From DATAOG01 sp963753685 (GTDB lineage Bacteria > Pseudomonadota > Alphaproteobacteria > Geminicoccales > Geminicoccaceae): 64,000 nucleotides of DNA. The DNA is taken from positions 248,001 through 312,000 of the forward strand of contig CAVWDE010000008.1 in NCBI GenBank assembly GCA_963753685.1. The letters run 5' to 3'. A model generated the notes under the pieces. That model worked only from the letters and a program-made list of their open reading frames with translations. It made no database searches and was not told where the DNA came from. The translations under genes were made by a program, and so were the position numbers. This document shows, in pieces, positions 1 through 8,243 of this stretch; positions within the stretch are counted from its first letter, which is position 1, and every line of letters begins with the position of its first letter.

Positions 1-1077
1 GCTGCCCTGGGTCAACTTCTCGAGCCCGAGCCGGCCAAGCACCGAGCGAAACGGCAGGAACTCGCCGAACGGCACGAGATTGCTCTTGTCGTAGACCGCC
101 AGGATCCGGCCGCTGTCATCGAGCGCGAACAGGCTGTTCCAGGCGCGCGGCGGCTGGCTCGCGAGATCGAAGCGCGTCCCGCCGGTCAGCAGCAGCCCGC
201 CTGGCGGCACCACCCGAGCGATCATCCTGCGCGCCTCGGGCTCGCGGTCGAGCGGGTAGGGAGCCGCCGATTCCGGCCAGATCACGACCGATTTGCGATC
301 GGGGCGGGCGCCCGGGGCCGGCCGGGCCGAGAGCTCGAGATAGTGTGCGAACCAGCGGGCACGCAGCTCCGGCTGCCACTTGTCGCTCTGGGCGACGTTG
401 CCCTGCACCAGGCGGAGCTGGACGTCGGTCACCGGGGGCGTCCCTGCCTCCTGTAGGCGCAGTGTGCCGCCGAGCCAGATCAACGCGAGGAGCAGCCCAG
501 CGGCCGCCGGCGCCGGCCAACGCGCCGACGGCCCCGGCTCGAGCAGGGCAGCCGGCAGCGCGCCGACCAGAACCGCAAGCAGGCTCAGGCCCCAGATCCC
601 GGTGAGCGCGGCAAGCTGGCTCGGCCCGGCCCAGTCGGCGAAGGTGTAGCCGATCAGGTTCCAGGGGAAGCCGCCGAACAGCAGGTGGCCGCGCAGCCAC
701 TCGGTCAGCAACCAGGCAAGCACCAGCGCGAGCGCCGCGGCACTGGTGCTCCGCCAGCGATGGAGGGCCACGAGCACGGCCGCCAGCGCCGGATACAATG
801 CGAGCCCGGCGCACAGCAGCACCACCGCCGGGATCGCCAACAGGCCGAACCGCTCGGCATCGGTGAAAAAGGCGATCGCGATCCAGTACAGGCCGAGCAG
901 GAAATGGCCAAAGCCGAAGCACCAGCCGAGCAGCAGGGCGCGGCGCGGCCGCCCGGCATGGCGCAAGAGGTGCAGCAGGCCGGCGAAGCCGAGCAGGCAG
1001 GGCCAGAGGTTGGTGGGCGGCAGGGCCAGCGCCACGGCGGCGCCGAGCCCCAAGGCGGAGGCGCGCGGCCAACGCAT
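1..1077 (-). CDS. lnt: Apolipoprotein N-acyltransferase, partial (C-terminus off window)
   Basis: Inner-membrane enzyme that N-acylates the terminal cysteine of lipoproteins. About 359 residues are visible of the usual 500 or so, because the gene runs off the left edge. The N-terminal half is a series of hydrophobic helices. It is followed by the start of a nitrilase-like domain: IWPESAAPYP contains the catalytic Glu, and YDKSNLVPFGEFLPFR contains the family Lys. The catalytic Cys would lie beyond the edge. The ATG at 1077 is the first good in-frame start, 57 bp after corC. It is the last visible gene of the miaB-phoH-ybeY-corC-lnt run. Confidence 0.95.
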   Translation of the reverse strand, partial: MRWPRASALGLGAAVALALPPTNLWPCLLGFAGLLHLLRHAGRPRRALLLGWCFGFGHFLLGLYWIAIAFFTDAERFGLLAIPAVVLLCAGLALYPALAAVLVALHRWRSTSAAALALVLAWLLTEWLRGHLLFGGFPWNLIGYTFADWAGPSQLAALTGIWGLSLLAVLVGALPAALLEPGPSARWPAPAAAGLLLALIWLGGTLRLQEAGTPPVTDVQLRLVQGNVAQSDKWQPELRARWFAHYLELSARPAPGARPDRKSVVIWPESAAPYPLDREPEARRMIARVVPPGGLLLTGGTRFDLASQPPRAWNSLFALDDSGRILAVYDKSNLVPFGEFLPFRSVLGRLGLEKLTQGS

Positions 1078-1133
1078 CAGCCCGGCGGCGAGGCGACTGG
1101 TCCGGGCCTCGACGGCCGGCTGCGGCGCGCCGC

Positions 1134-2054
1134 TCAGCCGTCCTCTTCCGGCTCGGCGGCCGCGGGCTCGACCCGCAGGATGCGCAGGCGCTTGATCCGG
1201 CGCGGGTCGGCGTCCAGCACCTCGAACTCGACGCCGGCCGGGTGGCGGACCACCTCGCCGCGCGCCGGCACCCGATCGAGCAGGGTGAAGATCAGCCCGG
1301 CCAGGGTGTCGACGTCCTCGCGCCGGTCCGGCTCCAGGAGCTGCAGACCGAGCCTCGATTCGAGCTCCTCGACCTCGACCCGGCCATCGGCCTCGAGCAC
1401 GCCGTCGGGCAGCTCGATGATCCGCGCCGGCAGGATCTTGTCGTGCTCGTCCTGGATCTCGCCGACGATCTCCTCGACCAGATCCTCAATTGTGGCCAAG
1501 CCGTCGGTGCCGCCATACTCGTCGACCACGATCGCCATGTGCACACCGGTGTCGCGCATCTGCAGCAGCAGATCGAGGATCCGCATCGAGGGCGGCACGA
1601 ACAGCACCTCGCGCATGATCCGCTCGAGCGCGAAGTCGGCGCCGTCACCCCAATAGGGCAGCAGGTCCTTGATATGGACCATGCCGATCACCTCATCGAG
1701 GTTCGCGCGGTAGACCGGCAGCCGGGTGTGCATGCCCTCGCGCATGGTGTCGAGCACCTCGGCGAGGGTCGCCGTGACCGCGATCGCCTTGACGTCGGAG
1801 CGCGGCACCATGACGTCCCAGACCTGGAGCTCGCCGAAGCTCAGCGCGTTGAGCAGGAGCTCCCGCTCGTTCTCGGTGAACTCGGTCCGATCCTCGGTGC
1901 CCTCCTCCTCGTGCTCCTCGATCAGCTCCTCGAGCGTCTCGCGCAGCGAGTGACCCTCGCCGTTGCGGCGGCGCGCGAGGACGCGCAGCCGGGTCAACAG
2001 GCCCTGGAGCAGCGAGACCTGGCTGTCGCGGGCGCCGGCCGGCAGCTCCTTCAT
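1134..2054 (-). CDS. corC: CBS-domain CorC/HlyC family protein
   Basis: A 306-residue cytoplasmic protein of the CorC/TlyC (YbeX) family, linked to magnesium/cobalt efflux or membrane-associated transport control. A charged N-terminus is followed by paired CBS domains (about 75-200; DVMVPRSDVKAI and the second-repeat VDEYGGTDGLATIEDLVEEI are typical). A CorC_HlyC C-terminal domain (about 215-295) contains the ADGRVEVEEL stretch. It has no transmembrane DUF21 domain, so it is the short form. Its start overlaps the ybeY stop by 4 bp, which suggests translational coupling. The name hemolysin used for this family is historical, and no haemolytic role is implied here. Confidence 0.93.
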   Translation of the reverse strand: MKELPAGARDSQVSLLQGLLTRLRVLARRRNGEGHSLRETLEELIEEHEEEGTEDRTEFTENERELLLNALSFGELQVWDVMVPRSDVKAIAVTATLAEVLDTMREGMHTRLPVYRANLDEVIGMVHIKDLLPYWGDGADFALERIMREVLFVPPSMRILDLLLQMRDTGVHMAIVVDEYGGTDGLATIEDLVEEIVGEIQDEHDKILPARIIELPDGVLEADGRVEVEELESRLGLQLLEPDRREDVDTLAGLIFTLLDRVPARGEVVRHPAGVEFEVLDADPRRIKRLRILRVEPAAAEPEEDG

Positions 2055-2626
2055 GGGCCCGCCTCCAGCAGCACGCCGCAGGCGGCCTCAGCGCCGGGCG
2101 CGTCACCGGGCCCGGGGGCGTACGGATCGGGGATGCCGAGCCCCGCGAGGATCGCCTGCTCCAGCTGCTCCATGCGGGCAGCCGCCGCCGCGTCCTGGTG
2201 GTCGTAGCCCAAAAGATGCAGGCAACCATGGACCACGAGATGGCAGACGTGATCGGCCGGACGCTTGCCCTCCGCGGCGGCCTCCGCCCGCACCGTCTCG
2301 GCGGCGAGCGCCAGATCGCCGAGCAGCACCGGCCCCGGCCCGGAGGGTGGCAGCGGCGCCCGGTCGGGGTCGAGCTCGAGCGCCGGGAACGAGAGCACGT
2401 TGGTCGCCCGGTCCTGCTGCCGGTAACGGGCGTTGAGCCCGCGCATCGTCCGGTCGTCGCACAGCAGCAGGCTGACCTCGGCGGCCGCGAGCCAGGGGGC
2501 CGGCGCGGCGCGGCGCAAGGTTGCCCTCACGGCCTGGCGACAGAGCTGCTCGGGATCGTTCACGACGGCCTGCCAGGCCGGCGCGGCGATGGTCACAGAG
2601 ACCGTACTAGATCCGTCACTGTCCAT
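2051..2626 (-). CDS. ybeY: Endoribonuclease YbeY (16S rRNA maturation)
   Basis: Zinc-dependent endoribonuclease that matures the 16S rRNA 3' end and takes part in ribosome quality control. At 191 residues it is slightly longer than the usual 150-170, because of a Pro/Ala-rich C-terminal tail. The metal-binding motif HLVVHGCLHLLGYDH supplies the three histidines of H-x3-H-x5-H. RATNVLSFP is the conserved strand before it. Its stop overlaps the corC start, and phoH lies 69 bp upstream on the same strand, which is the standard phoH-ybeY-corC order. Confidence 0.95.
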   Translation of the reverse strand: MDSDGSSTVSVTIAAPAWQAVVNDPEQLCRQAVRATLRRAAPAPWLAAAEVSLLLCDDRTMRGLNARYRQQDRATNVLSFPALELDPDRAPLPPSGPGPVLLGDLALAAETVRAEAAAEGKRPADHVCHLVVHGCLHLLGYDHQDAAAAARMEQLEQAILAGLGIPDPYAPGPGDAPGAEAACGVLLEAGP

Positions 2627-2695
2627 GAGATGGGGGAAACCCGGGCCGGTCCGGCGGCGGTGCGGTGCCGGCGGCCACAGCTGGTGGTCGGCTGG

Positions 2696-3715
2696 TCAGC
2701 CATGATCGAGCCCCTGGCAGGGCGGCGCGCCGGTCTCGGCACCGGTGCGGTAGGCGTTGAGGATCGTCTCGACCAGCGGATGGCGGACGATGTCCCGCTC
2801 GGTGAAGCGGATCACGGACACCCGCTCGACCTGGTCGAGCTTGGCGACCGCATCGTTCAATCCGGAGATAGTCCCCGGCGGCAGGTCGTCCTGCGTCGGA
2901 TCACCGGTCACGACCATGCGTGAATTTTCGCCCAGGCGGGTCAAGAACATCTTCATCTGGTTCGGCGTGGTGTTCTGGCCTTCATCCAGGATCACGAAGG
3001 CATTGGCAAGGGTCCGCCCACGCATGAACGCGAGCGGCGCGATCTCGATCTGGGCGCTCTCGAGCTTGGCACCCAGTTTGCCCTCCGGCAGCATATCCTG
3101 CAAGGCGTCATAGAGCGGTCGCAGATAGGGATCGACCTTGTCCTTCATGTCGCCGGGCAGGAAGCCGAGACGCTCGCCCGCCTCGACCGCCGGTCGCGAC
3201 AGGATCAGGCGCTCGACCACCCGCTGCTTGAGCAGCGTGAGGCCCATCGCAACCGCGAGATAGGTCTTGCCGGTACCGGCTGGCCCGATGCCGAACACCA
3301 GGTCGTGCCGGCGCATGGCCCGCAGGAAGGCCGCCTGGGTCGGCGAGCGCGGGCTGATCTGCCGCTTGTCCGTCCGGATCAGCACGTCGTCGCCGGTGAA
3401 GCCCTCGGCATCGCCGGCGCCCTGAAGGGCCATGCGCAGCGCCGCCTCGACCTCGCTGCGGCCGAGCTCCAGGCCGCTTTCGAGCCGGCGATAGAGATCC
3501 TCCAGCACGCCGGCCGCGGCCGCGATCGAAGCCGGCTCGCCGGTGATCGTGACCAGGTTGCCGCGCGCCGCGAGGGTGGCGGGGATCTGCCGCTCGATCA
3601 GCGCCAGGTGCTCGTGATGCTGGCCGAACAGCAGGGCGCAGAGCCGGTTGTCGTCAAAGCGCAGAATCCTGGAGTTGATATCGGCCGCGAGGGTCGGAAC
3701 CGGTTTCAGGCGCAT
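2696..3715 (-). CDS. phoH: PhoH family ATPase
   Basis: A 339-residue PhoH-type (YbeZ) P-loop ATPase, probably an RNA-linked partner of YbeY. The N-terminal 120 residues form a KH-like region. The PhoH core has Walker A GPAGTGKTYLA and the downstream VILDEGQNTTPNQMKMFLTR (Walker B region) followed by VVTGDPTQ. The ATG at 3715 overlaps the end of miaB by 10 bp. This gene order, miaB then phoH then ybeY, is conserved across alphaproteobacteria. Confidence 0.95.
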   Translation of the reverse strand: MRLKPVPTLAADINSRILRFDDNRLCALLFGQHHEHLALIERQIPATLAARGNLVTITGEPASIAAAAGVLEDLYRRLESGLELGRSEVEAALRMALQGAGDAEGFTGDDVLIRTDKRQISPRSPTQAAFLRAMRRHDLVFGIGPAGTGKTYLAVAMGLTLLKQRVVERLILSRPAVEAGERLGFLPGDMKDKVDPYLRPLYDALQDMLPEGKLGAKLESAQIEIAPLAFMRGRTLANAFVILDEGQNTTPNQMKMFLTRLGENSRMVVTGDPTQDDLPPGTISGLNDAVAKLDQVERVSVIRFTERDIVRHPLVETILNAYRTGAETGAPPCQGLDHG

Positions 3716-5076
3716 GCGGTGCAGCCTCGTGCAGCCTCAGCGATCAGCGGCACCGCGGCCAGGCTGTGGGCGTGGCTCGCGGTGATCCGGACGTCGATCA
3801 GATCGCCGGGGCGGGCGCCCGGCGCTCTGACGTGGACCGCCTGGAGATAGGGCGTCCGGCCGACCAGCTGGCCCTCGTGGCGCCCCGGCCGCTCGAGCAG
3901 GACCGCGAGCGTGCAGCCGACGGTCGCTTCCTGGAAGGCCCGGCTCTGGTCCGCGAGCAGCGCCTGCAGCGCCGCCAGGCGCTCGGCCTTGACCTGGTCC
4001 TTGAACTGAGCGCGCATGCTGGCGGCCGGGGTCCCTGGCCGCGGGCTGTATTTGAACGAGAACGCCTGAGCGAAGCCGATCTCCTCGACCAGAGCAAGCG
4101 TCGCCCGGAAATCGGCCTCGGTCTCGCCGGGAAAGCCCACGATGAAGTCGGAGGATAGCGCGATGTCGGGCCGCGCGTGGCGCAGCCGCTCGACCATGCG
4201 CCGGTAGTCGTCGGCGGTGTGGCGCCGGTTCATCGCCGCCAGCACGCGGTCCGACCCGGACTGCACGGGCAGATGCAGGAACGGCATCAGCTTCTCGACA
4301 TCGCGGTGGGCCTCGATCAGCGCCGCGCCGAGATCGCGGGGATGCGAGGTCGTGTAGCGGATGCGCGCGAGCCCGGGCGTCTCGGCCAGCGCCCGGATCA
4401 GGCGGGCGAGATCCCAATCCCGACCGTCCGGCCCCGCGCCGCGATAGGCGTTGACGTTCTGGCCGAGCAGGGTGATCTCGCGGGCGCCCGCGGCGATCAG
4501 ATGCCCGGCCTCGGCCAGGATCGCCGCGGCCGGGCGCGAGGCTTCGACGCCCCGGGTGTAAGGCACGACGCAGAAGGTGCAGAACTTGTCGCAGCCCTCC
4601 TGGACGGTCAGGAAGGCCGTGACGCCTGGCGGCTGCGCGCGCTCCTCCGGCAGCCAGTCGAACTTGCTCTCGAGCGGGAACTCGGTATCGAGCACAGCGC
4701 CCTGGCTGCGCGCCCGCCGATGCAACAGCTCCGGCAGTCGGTGGTAGGTCTGCGGCCCGATCACGAGGTCGACGTAGGGCGCGCGCTCGAGCAGCGCCTC
4801 ACCCTCGGCCTGGGCGACGCAGCCGGCGACCCCGATCAGCAGATCCTCGCTGCGCGCCCGTCGCCGCAGGCGCAGCTGCTGCAGCCGGCCGAGCTCCGAA
4901 TAGACCTTCTCGGCGGCCTTCTCGCGGATGTGGCAGGTGTTCAGGATGACCAGATCGGCGTCGTCCGGCCGGTCGGTCACGCTGTAGCCGTGGAGCGCAA
5001 GCGCGTCCGCCATGCGGCCGGAGTCGTAGACATTCATCTGGCAGCCGTAGGTCTTGACGAACAGCTTCTTAGCCAC
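3706..5076 (-). CDS. miaB: tRNA-2-methylthio-N6-dimethylallyladenosine synthase MiaB
   Basis: Radical-SAM methylthiotransferase that adds the 2-methylthio group to i6A37 of tRNAs reading UNN codons. It has 456 residues, normal for the family. The N-terminal MTTase domain has the three auxiliary-cluster cysteines (KTYGCQMN, NTCHIREKA, GVAGCVAQAEG). The radical-SAM motif is CDKFCTFC at about 155-162, followed by VVPYTRGVEASR. The C-terminal 65 residues form a TRAM domain (LVGRTPYLQAVHV). First gene of the run towards lnt. Confidence 0.97.
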   Translation of the reverse strand: MAKKLFVKTYGCQMNVYDSGRMADALALHGYSVTDRPDDADLVILNTCHIREKAAEKVYSELGRLQQLRLRRRARSEDLLIGVAGCVAQAEGEALLERAPYVDLVIGPQTYHRLPELLHRRARSQGAVLDTEFPLESKFDWLPEERAQPPGVTAFLTVQEGCDKFCTFCVVPYTRGVEASRPAAAILAEAGHLIAAGAREITLLGQNVNAYRGAGPDGRDWDLARLIRALAETPGLARIRYTTSHPRDLGAALIEAHRDVEKLMPFLHLPVQSGSDRVLAAMNRRHTADDYRRMVERLRHARPDIALSSDFIVGFPGETEADFRATLALVEEIGFAQAFSFKYSPRPGTPAASMRAQFKDQVKAERLAALQALLADQSRAFQEATVGCTLAVLLERPGRHEGQLVGRTPYLQAVHVRAPGARPGDLIDVRITASHAHSLAAVPLIAEAARGCTACA

Positions 5077-5244
5077 GCGTCAGTGGCCGCCACGGGTCGA
5101 TCGAGGTTGCTCCGGCAAGTTGGTCAGCTTGTTCCCGCGCCTCGCTGAGTGTCCCTCTAACGCGATTGCGTGACAATTTTATGGGTGGCCGGGCGGGGTT
5201 CGTCAAGCCGGCCGCGTCGCTTCCGTCGCTGGAAAACGCACCGC

Positions 5245-5274
5245 GCGCCCACCCCGCTCGTCGCGGGTGGGCGC
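5245..5274 (-). terminator. Hairpin in mucR-miaB gap, possible terminator
   Basis: GCGGGTGGGCGC (5263-5274) pairs with GCGCCCACCCCGC (5245-5257) around a 5-nt loop. The stem is 12 bp with one bulged C. On the minus strand, which is the direction of mucR transcription, the stem is followed about 9 nt later by TTTT. It may end the mucR transcript ahead of miaB. The rest of 5077-5403 shows no convincing gene; the small ORFs there have no recognisable product. Confidence 0.4.
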
Positions 5275-5403
5275 ACCAGGTCAACACACCCCTCCGTCCG
5301 CTCGCCGCGCTCGCCGAACGAACCCACTCTCCAACCAGCCGCGCCGCGTCCGGGGCAGCGAGCCAGGCTTCGGTGCCGGGCTAACGACCCCGAACCGCGG
5401 CGG

Positions 5404-5835
5404 TCATGCAGCGCCGCGGCGTTGCCGCGGCCGCGGCTTGGTGCCGAGCCCGATCTTTTTGGCGAGCGCGCTGCGCTGCTGCGCGTAGCTCGGCGCCACC
5501 ATCGGATAGTCGTCGGGCAACCCCCAGCGCTTGCGGTACTCCTCCGGCGACATGTCGTAGCGGGTCTTCAGATGCCGCTTGAGCATCTTCAGCTTCTTCC
5601 CGTCCTCCAGGCAGATGATGTACTCTGGCGTGACGGACTTCTTGATCGCGACGGCAGGCAGCGGTTTCTCGGGCTGCTCGGGCGCAGGGGTCGGCGAGAG
5701 GTTGGTCAGGCTCCCGTAGACCTGCCGAATCAGCTCGGGGAGGTCGGAGACGGCGACGGTGTTGTTGGAGACGTGCGACGCCACTATCTCCGTGGTCAGC
5801 GCAAGGAGCTCGTTTTGGCTCAACTTCTCGGTCAT
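5404..5835 (-). CDS. mucR: MucR/Ros family transcriptional regulator
   Basis: A 143-residue MucR/Ros-type DNA-binding protein. In alphaproteobacteria this family controls exopolysaccharide, motility and cell-cycle genes, and usually its own promoter, by binding AT-rich sites. The N-terminal oligomerisation part (LTTEIVASHVSNN) is typical. The C-terminal finger reads CLEDGKKLKMLKRHLKTRY. The second Cys of the Ros-type finger is Asp here, and the distal His positions are Arg/Tyr, so a normal zinc site is incomplete. GLPDDYPMVAPSYAQQRSALAKKIGLG is the usual conserved tail. It is divergent from the TusA-like gene across about 100 bp of AT-rich DNA (GAATATATTT near 5882), a plausible site for autoregulation. 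Confidence 0.9.
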   Translation of the reverse strand: MTEKLSQNELLALTTEIVASHVSNNTVAVSDLPELIRQVYGSLTNLSPTPAPEQPEKPLPAVAIKKSVTPEYIICLEDGKKLKMLKRHLKTRYDMSPEEYRKRWGLPDDYPMVAPSYAQQRSALAKKIGLGTKPRPRQRRGAA

Positions 5836-5936
5836 AACGTTCTGCGCCCTCTGCGAGCTTGGCCTGGTTAATTCTCACCCGGGAATATATTTCAAGATTC
5901 CACTGGCGCAAGCGTTTTTTGGCTGTCGTCAGTAAG

Positions 5937-6203
5937 ATGAGGCAAGAAACCGTGCGTGAAGCCCAGTACAGCTTGGACATCTCGGCCGAGACCTGCCCGT
6001 TGACCTTCGTCAGGACCAAGCTCTTGCTGGAGGACATGGCCGCCGGCGAGGTGGCGTGCATCCGCCTGGGTGAGGGCGAGCCGCTCGACAATCTGCCGCG
6101 CACCTTGCGCGACCAGGGCCACGATGTCCTGGAACTGCGCCCCGAGACGCCGGGCGGGGCGGTCTACCGCATGCTGGTCCGCAAGGGACCGACGCGGGGC
6201 TGA
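5937..6203 (+). CDS. TusA-like sulfur-carrier family protein
   Basis: An 88-residue TusA/SirA/YeeD-family protein. The start MRQETVREAQYSLDISAETCPLTFVRTK fits the family's beta-alpha fold with a conserved Cys that carries sulfur. The usual CPxP reads CPLT, so the second Pro is missing while the Cys is kept. DNLPRTLRDQGHDVLEL and the final MLVRK strand match the rest of the fold. I chose ATG 5937 because the fold starts just after it. A 7-bp perfect GC stem (6194-6200 with 6205-6211) spans the stop codon but has no T-run. Partner and substrate cannot be read from the context. Confidence 0.8.
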   Translation: MRQETVREAQYSLDISAETCPLTFVRTKLLLEDMAAGEVACIRLGEGEPLDNLPRTLRDQGHDVLELRPETPGGAVYRMLVRKGPTRG

Positions 6204-6221
6204 GGCCCCGCCCCGCCGTCC

Positions 6222-6761
6222 TCATAGCCAGCCGCGCGGTCCCGGCATGCCGTTGCCGAGCCGCATCAGGTCGCAGCGCATGGTGTAGGCGCTGACCCGG
6301 GTGCCGTCCGGGCGCTGATAATAGCCCTCGCGCTCGCCGACCTCATCGAAGCCAAAGGAGCGGTAGAGCAACTGGGCGGAGCGGTTGTCGGTCGCGACCT
6401 CGAGGAAGATCGTGGCCGCCCCGGCGCGCCGGCAGCGCTCGATGCTCTCGCGCAGCAACGCCGCGCCGATCGCGCGTCGCCGGTAGGCCGGACCGACACC
6501 GATCGAGAGCAACTCGCCCTCGTCGCGCATCACGCGACAGAGCGCAAAGCCAACTCCACGCATGCCGTCCAGGCCGGCGAGGTTGCGCTCGAACAGCCGG
6601 GCCAGCAGGCCGAAGCCGCCGGGCAAGGCCAGCAGATGAGCGAGATCCGCCCGGCTCCAGGGATCATCGAAGCAGCTCTGATGCAGCCGGGCGAGCCGGC
6701 CGAGGTCGAACGGACCCACGGTCTTGATGCTGAGACTGTTGGTGCGCTTGAGCGCGAGCAT
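6222..6761 (-). CDS. rimI: RimI-type GNAT N-acetyltransferase
   Basis: A 179-residue GNAT acetyltransferase, probably acting on ribosomal protein S18 or other protein N-termini. The acetyl-CoA binding region is around 95-110 (GVGPAYRRRAIGAALL, a Q/RxxGxA-like motif). It is followed by FLEVATDNRSAQLLYRSFGFDEVGEREGYY, which is characteristic of RimI. It lies 3 bp after tsaB on the same strand, the common tsaB-rimI pair. At about 30 residues the N-terminus is longer than in E. coli RimI. Confidence 0.9.
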   Translation of the reverse strand: MLALKRTNSLSIKTVGPFDLGRLARLHQSCFDDPWSRADLAHLLALPGGFGLLARLFERNLAGLDGMRGVGFALCRVMRDEGELLSIGVGPAYRRRAIGAALLRESIERCRRAGAATIFLEVATDNRSAQLLYRSFGFDEVGEREGYYQRPDGTRVSAYTMRCDLMRLGNGMPGPRGWL

Positions 6762-6764
6762 TCT

Positions 6765-7478
6765 TCAGGCCTCGACTGCCTGGGCACGCGCCGGCGCGAC
6801 CAAGGGCGTCTGCGGACGAGCATCGGGTGAACGCAGATAAAGCGGATGCAGGGTGGTGCCGTCCTGCGGCCTTTCGCCGCTGGCGAGCCGGTCCGCAGCG
6901 CGCCTCGCGATCCAGCGTGCGTCCAGCTCTGCGCTCAGGGCCCCGGCCGGCCGGCCCACGGGCAGCGCCGCCTGGATCAGCGCCGCCCCGCTGCCGACCA
7001 GGCGGAGCGGCCCGCCCGGCAGGTCGGCAACCGCCTGCGCGGCGGTCCGCAGGGCCGGTGCGCTCCGCGCCCGCCGGCGGGCATCGAAGATCTGCACGTA
7101 GACCTGGCCGCGCCGCGCATCCATGGCCGCGACCAGCGTTCCCGGGGCGTCCGGCACCGCCGCCGCCAGGGCTTCCAGGCTGCCGACGGCGAGCACCGGC
7201 AGGCCGGCCGCGAGCGCCAGGCCGCGGGCCGCCGCGACCGCGCTCCGGATGCCGGTGAAGCTGCCGGGCCCGTGGCCGACCGCAAGCGCACCGAGCGCTC
7301 CGTAGTCGAGCCCGAGGTCGCGCAGCAGGTCGTCGACGAGGGGGATCAGTTGGTCGGCCTGACCGCGGCCGGGCGCCAAACGACGATGCCCGAGCAGCGC
7401 CCCGGGCTCGGGCCGGGCGCAATCCCAGACCGCCGCCGAGCAGGTCGCCTCCGCGCTATCGAGGGCCAGCAGCAGCAC
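6765..7478 (-). CDS. tsaB: tRNA threonylcarbamoyladenosine complex subunit TsaB
   Basis: A 237-residue TsaB (YeaZ) protein, the ASKHA-fold partner that binds TsaD during t6A37 synthesis on ANN-decoding tRNAs. It begins LLLALDSAEATCSAAVWD, the phosphate-1-like loop. The conserved GHGPGSFTGIRSAVAAARGLA lies at about 70-90. It is translationally close to rimI. It lacks the metal-binding histidines of TsaD, as expected for TsaB. Confidence 0.93.
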   Translation of the reverse strand: MLLLALDSAEATCSAAVWDCARPEPGALLGHRRLAPGRGQADQLIPLVDDLLRDLGLDYGALGALAVGHGPGSFTGIRSAVAAARGLALAAGLPVLAVGSLEALAAAVPDAPGTLVAAMDARRGQVYVQIFDARRRARSAPALRTAAQAVADLPGGPLRLVGSGAALIQAALPVGRPAGALSAELDARWIARRAADRLASGERPQDGTTLHPLYLRSPDARPQTPLVAPARAQAVEA

Positions 7479-7507
7479 GGGATCGAGCGCGGCAGGTCGA
7501 CGTGGGT

Positions 7508-8068
7508 CTAGGCGACCGGGCGCACCTCGACCACCTCCGGCACATAGTAGCGCAACAGGTTCTCGATGCCGTTCTTGAGGGTGATCGTGGAGCTCGGGCA
7601 GCCGGCGCAGGAGCCGCGCATGTGCAGATAGACGATACCGCGCTCGAAGCCGCGGAACGTGATGTCGCCGCCGTCCTGCGCGACCGCCGGCCGCACCCGG
7701 GTCTCGATCAGCTCGCGGATCTGGCGCACCAGGGCGTCGTCCTCCGGGCTCGCGCTTCCGGCCTCGTCGGTGGGCTCGGCACCGGCCTCAATCACCGGAT
7801 CGCCCGACAGATAGTGCTCCATGATCGCACCCAGCACCGCCGGCTTCAGGACATACCAGTCCAGCCCTTCGGTCTTGGTCACGGTGATGAAGTCGCTGCC
7901 CAGGAAAACCCCGGTGACGCCCTCGACCTCGAACAGGCGGCGCGCCAGCGGCGAGCTCGCGGCGCGGTCCGGATCGGTGAAGTCGAGCACGCCCCGCGCG
8001 GTGACCTCACGCCCGGGCAGGAACTTCAGGCTCGCCGGGTTCGGGGTCTGCTCGGTCTGGATGAACAT
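7508..8068 (-). CDS. Nfu-type Fe-S scaffold/carrier protein
   Basis: A 186-residue two-domain Nfu protein that delivers Fe-S clusters to client enzymes. The N-terminal Nfu_N domain begins MFIQTEQTPNPASLKFLPG, and I chose this start (ATG 8068) because the domain begins there. The C-terminal NifU-like domain ends with the cluster-binding CAGCPSS motif in YLHMRGSCAGCPSSTITLKN. Domain order and length match alphaproteobacterial and mitochondrial NFU1. It is often annotated NifU, but the scaffold domain of true NifU is absent. Confidence 0.93.
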   Translation of the reverse strand: MFIQTEQTPNPASLKFLPGREVTARGVLDFTDPDRAASSPLARRLFEVEGVTGVFLGSDFITVTKTEGLDWYVLKPAVLGAIMEHYLSGDPVIEAGAEPTDEAGSASPEDDALVRQIRELIETRVRPAVAQDGGDITFRGFERGIVYLHMRGSCAGCPSSTITLKNGIENLLRYYVPEVVEVRPVA

Positions 8069-8243
8069 CACAAAACGCCTCCTTGTCGCACCGGGGCCAA
8101 GATGACCCATCGGGTGGTCGCCGGATCAGCTCCGGCACCGCCCGGGCGCTTCGGTCTGGGCGACCCCTCAACATGGCCCAAGCCGTGGCACCGTTCAAGC
8201 GACACGACCGATCGTGGTCGTAGCCCGGAGTCGCCTCGGCCGA

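Noticed and set aside
6194..6211. Perfect 7-bp GC stem across the TusA-like stop codon
   Set aside because: No T-run follows; not called as a terminator.
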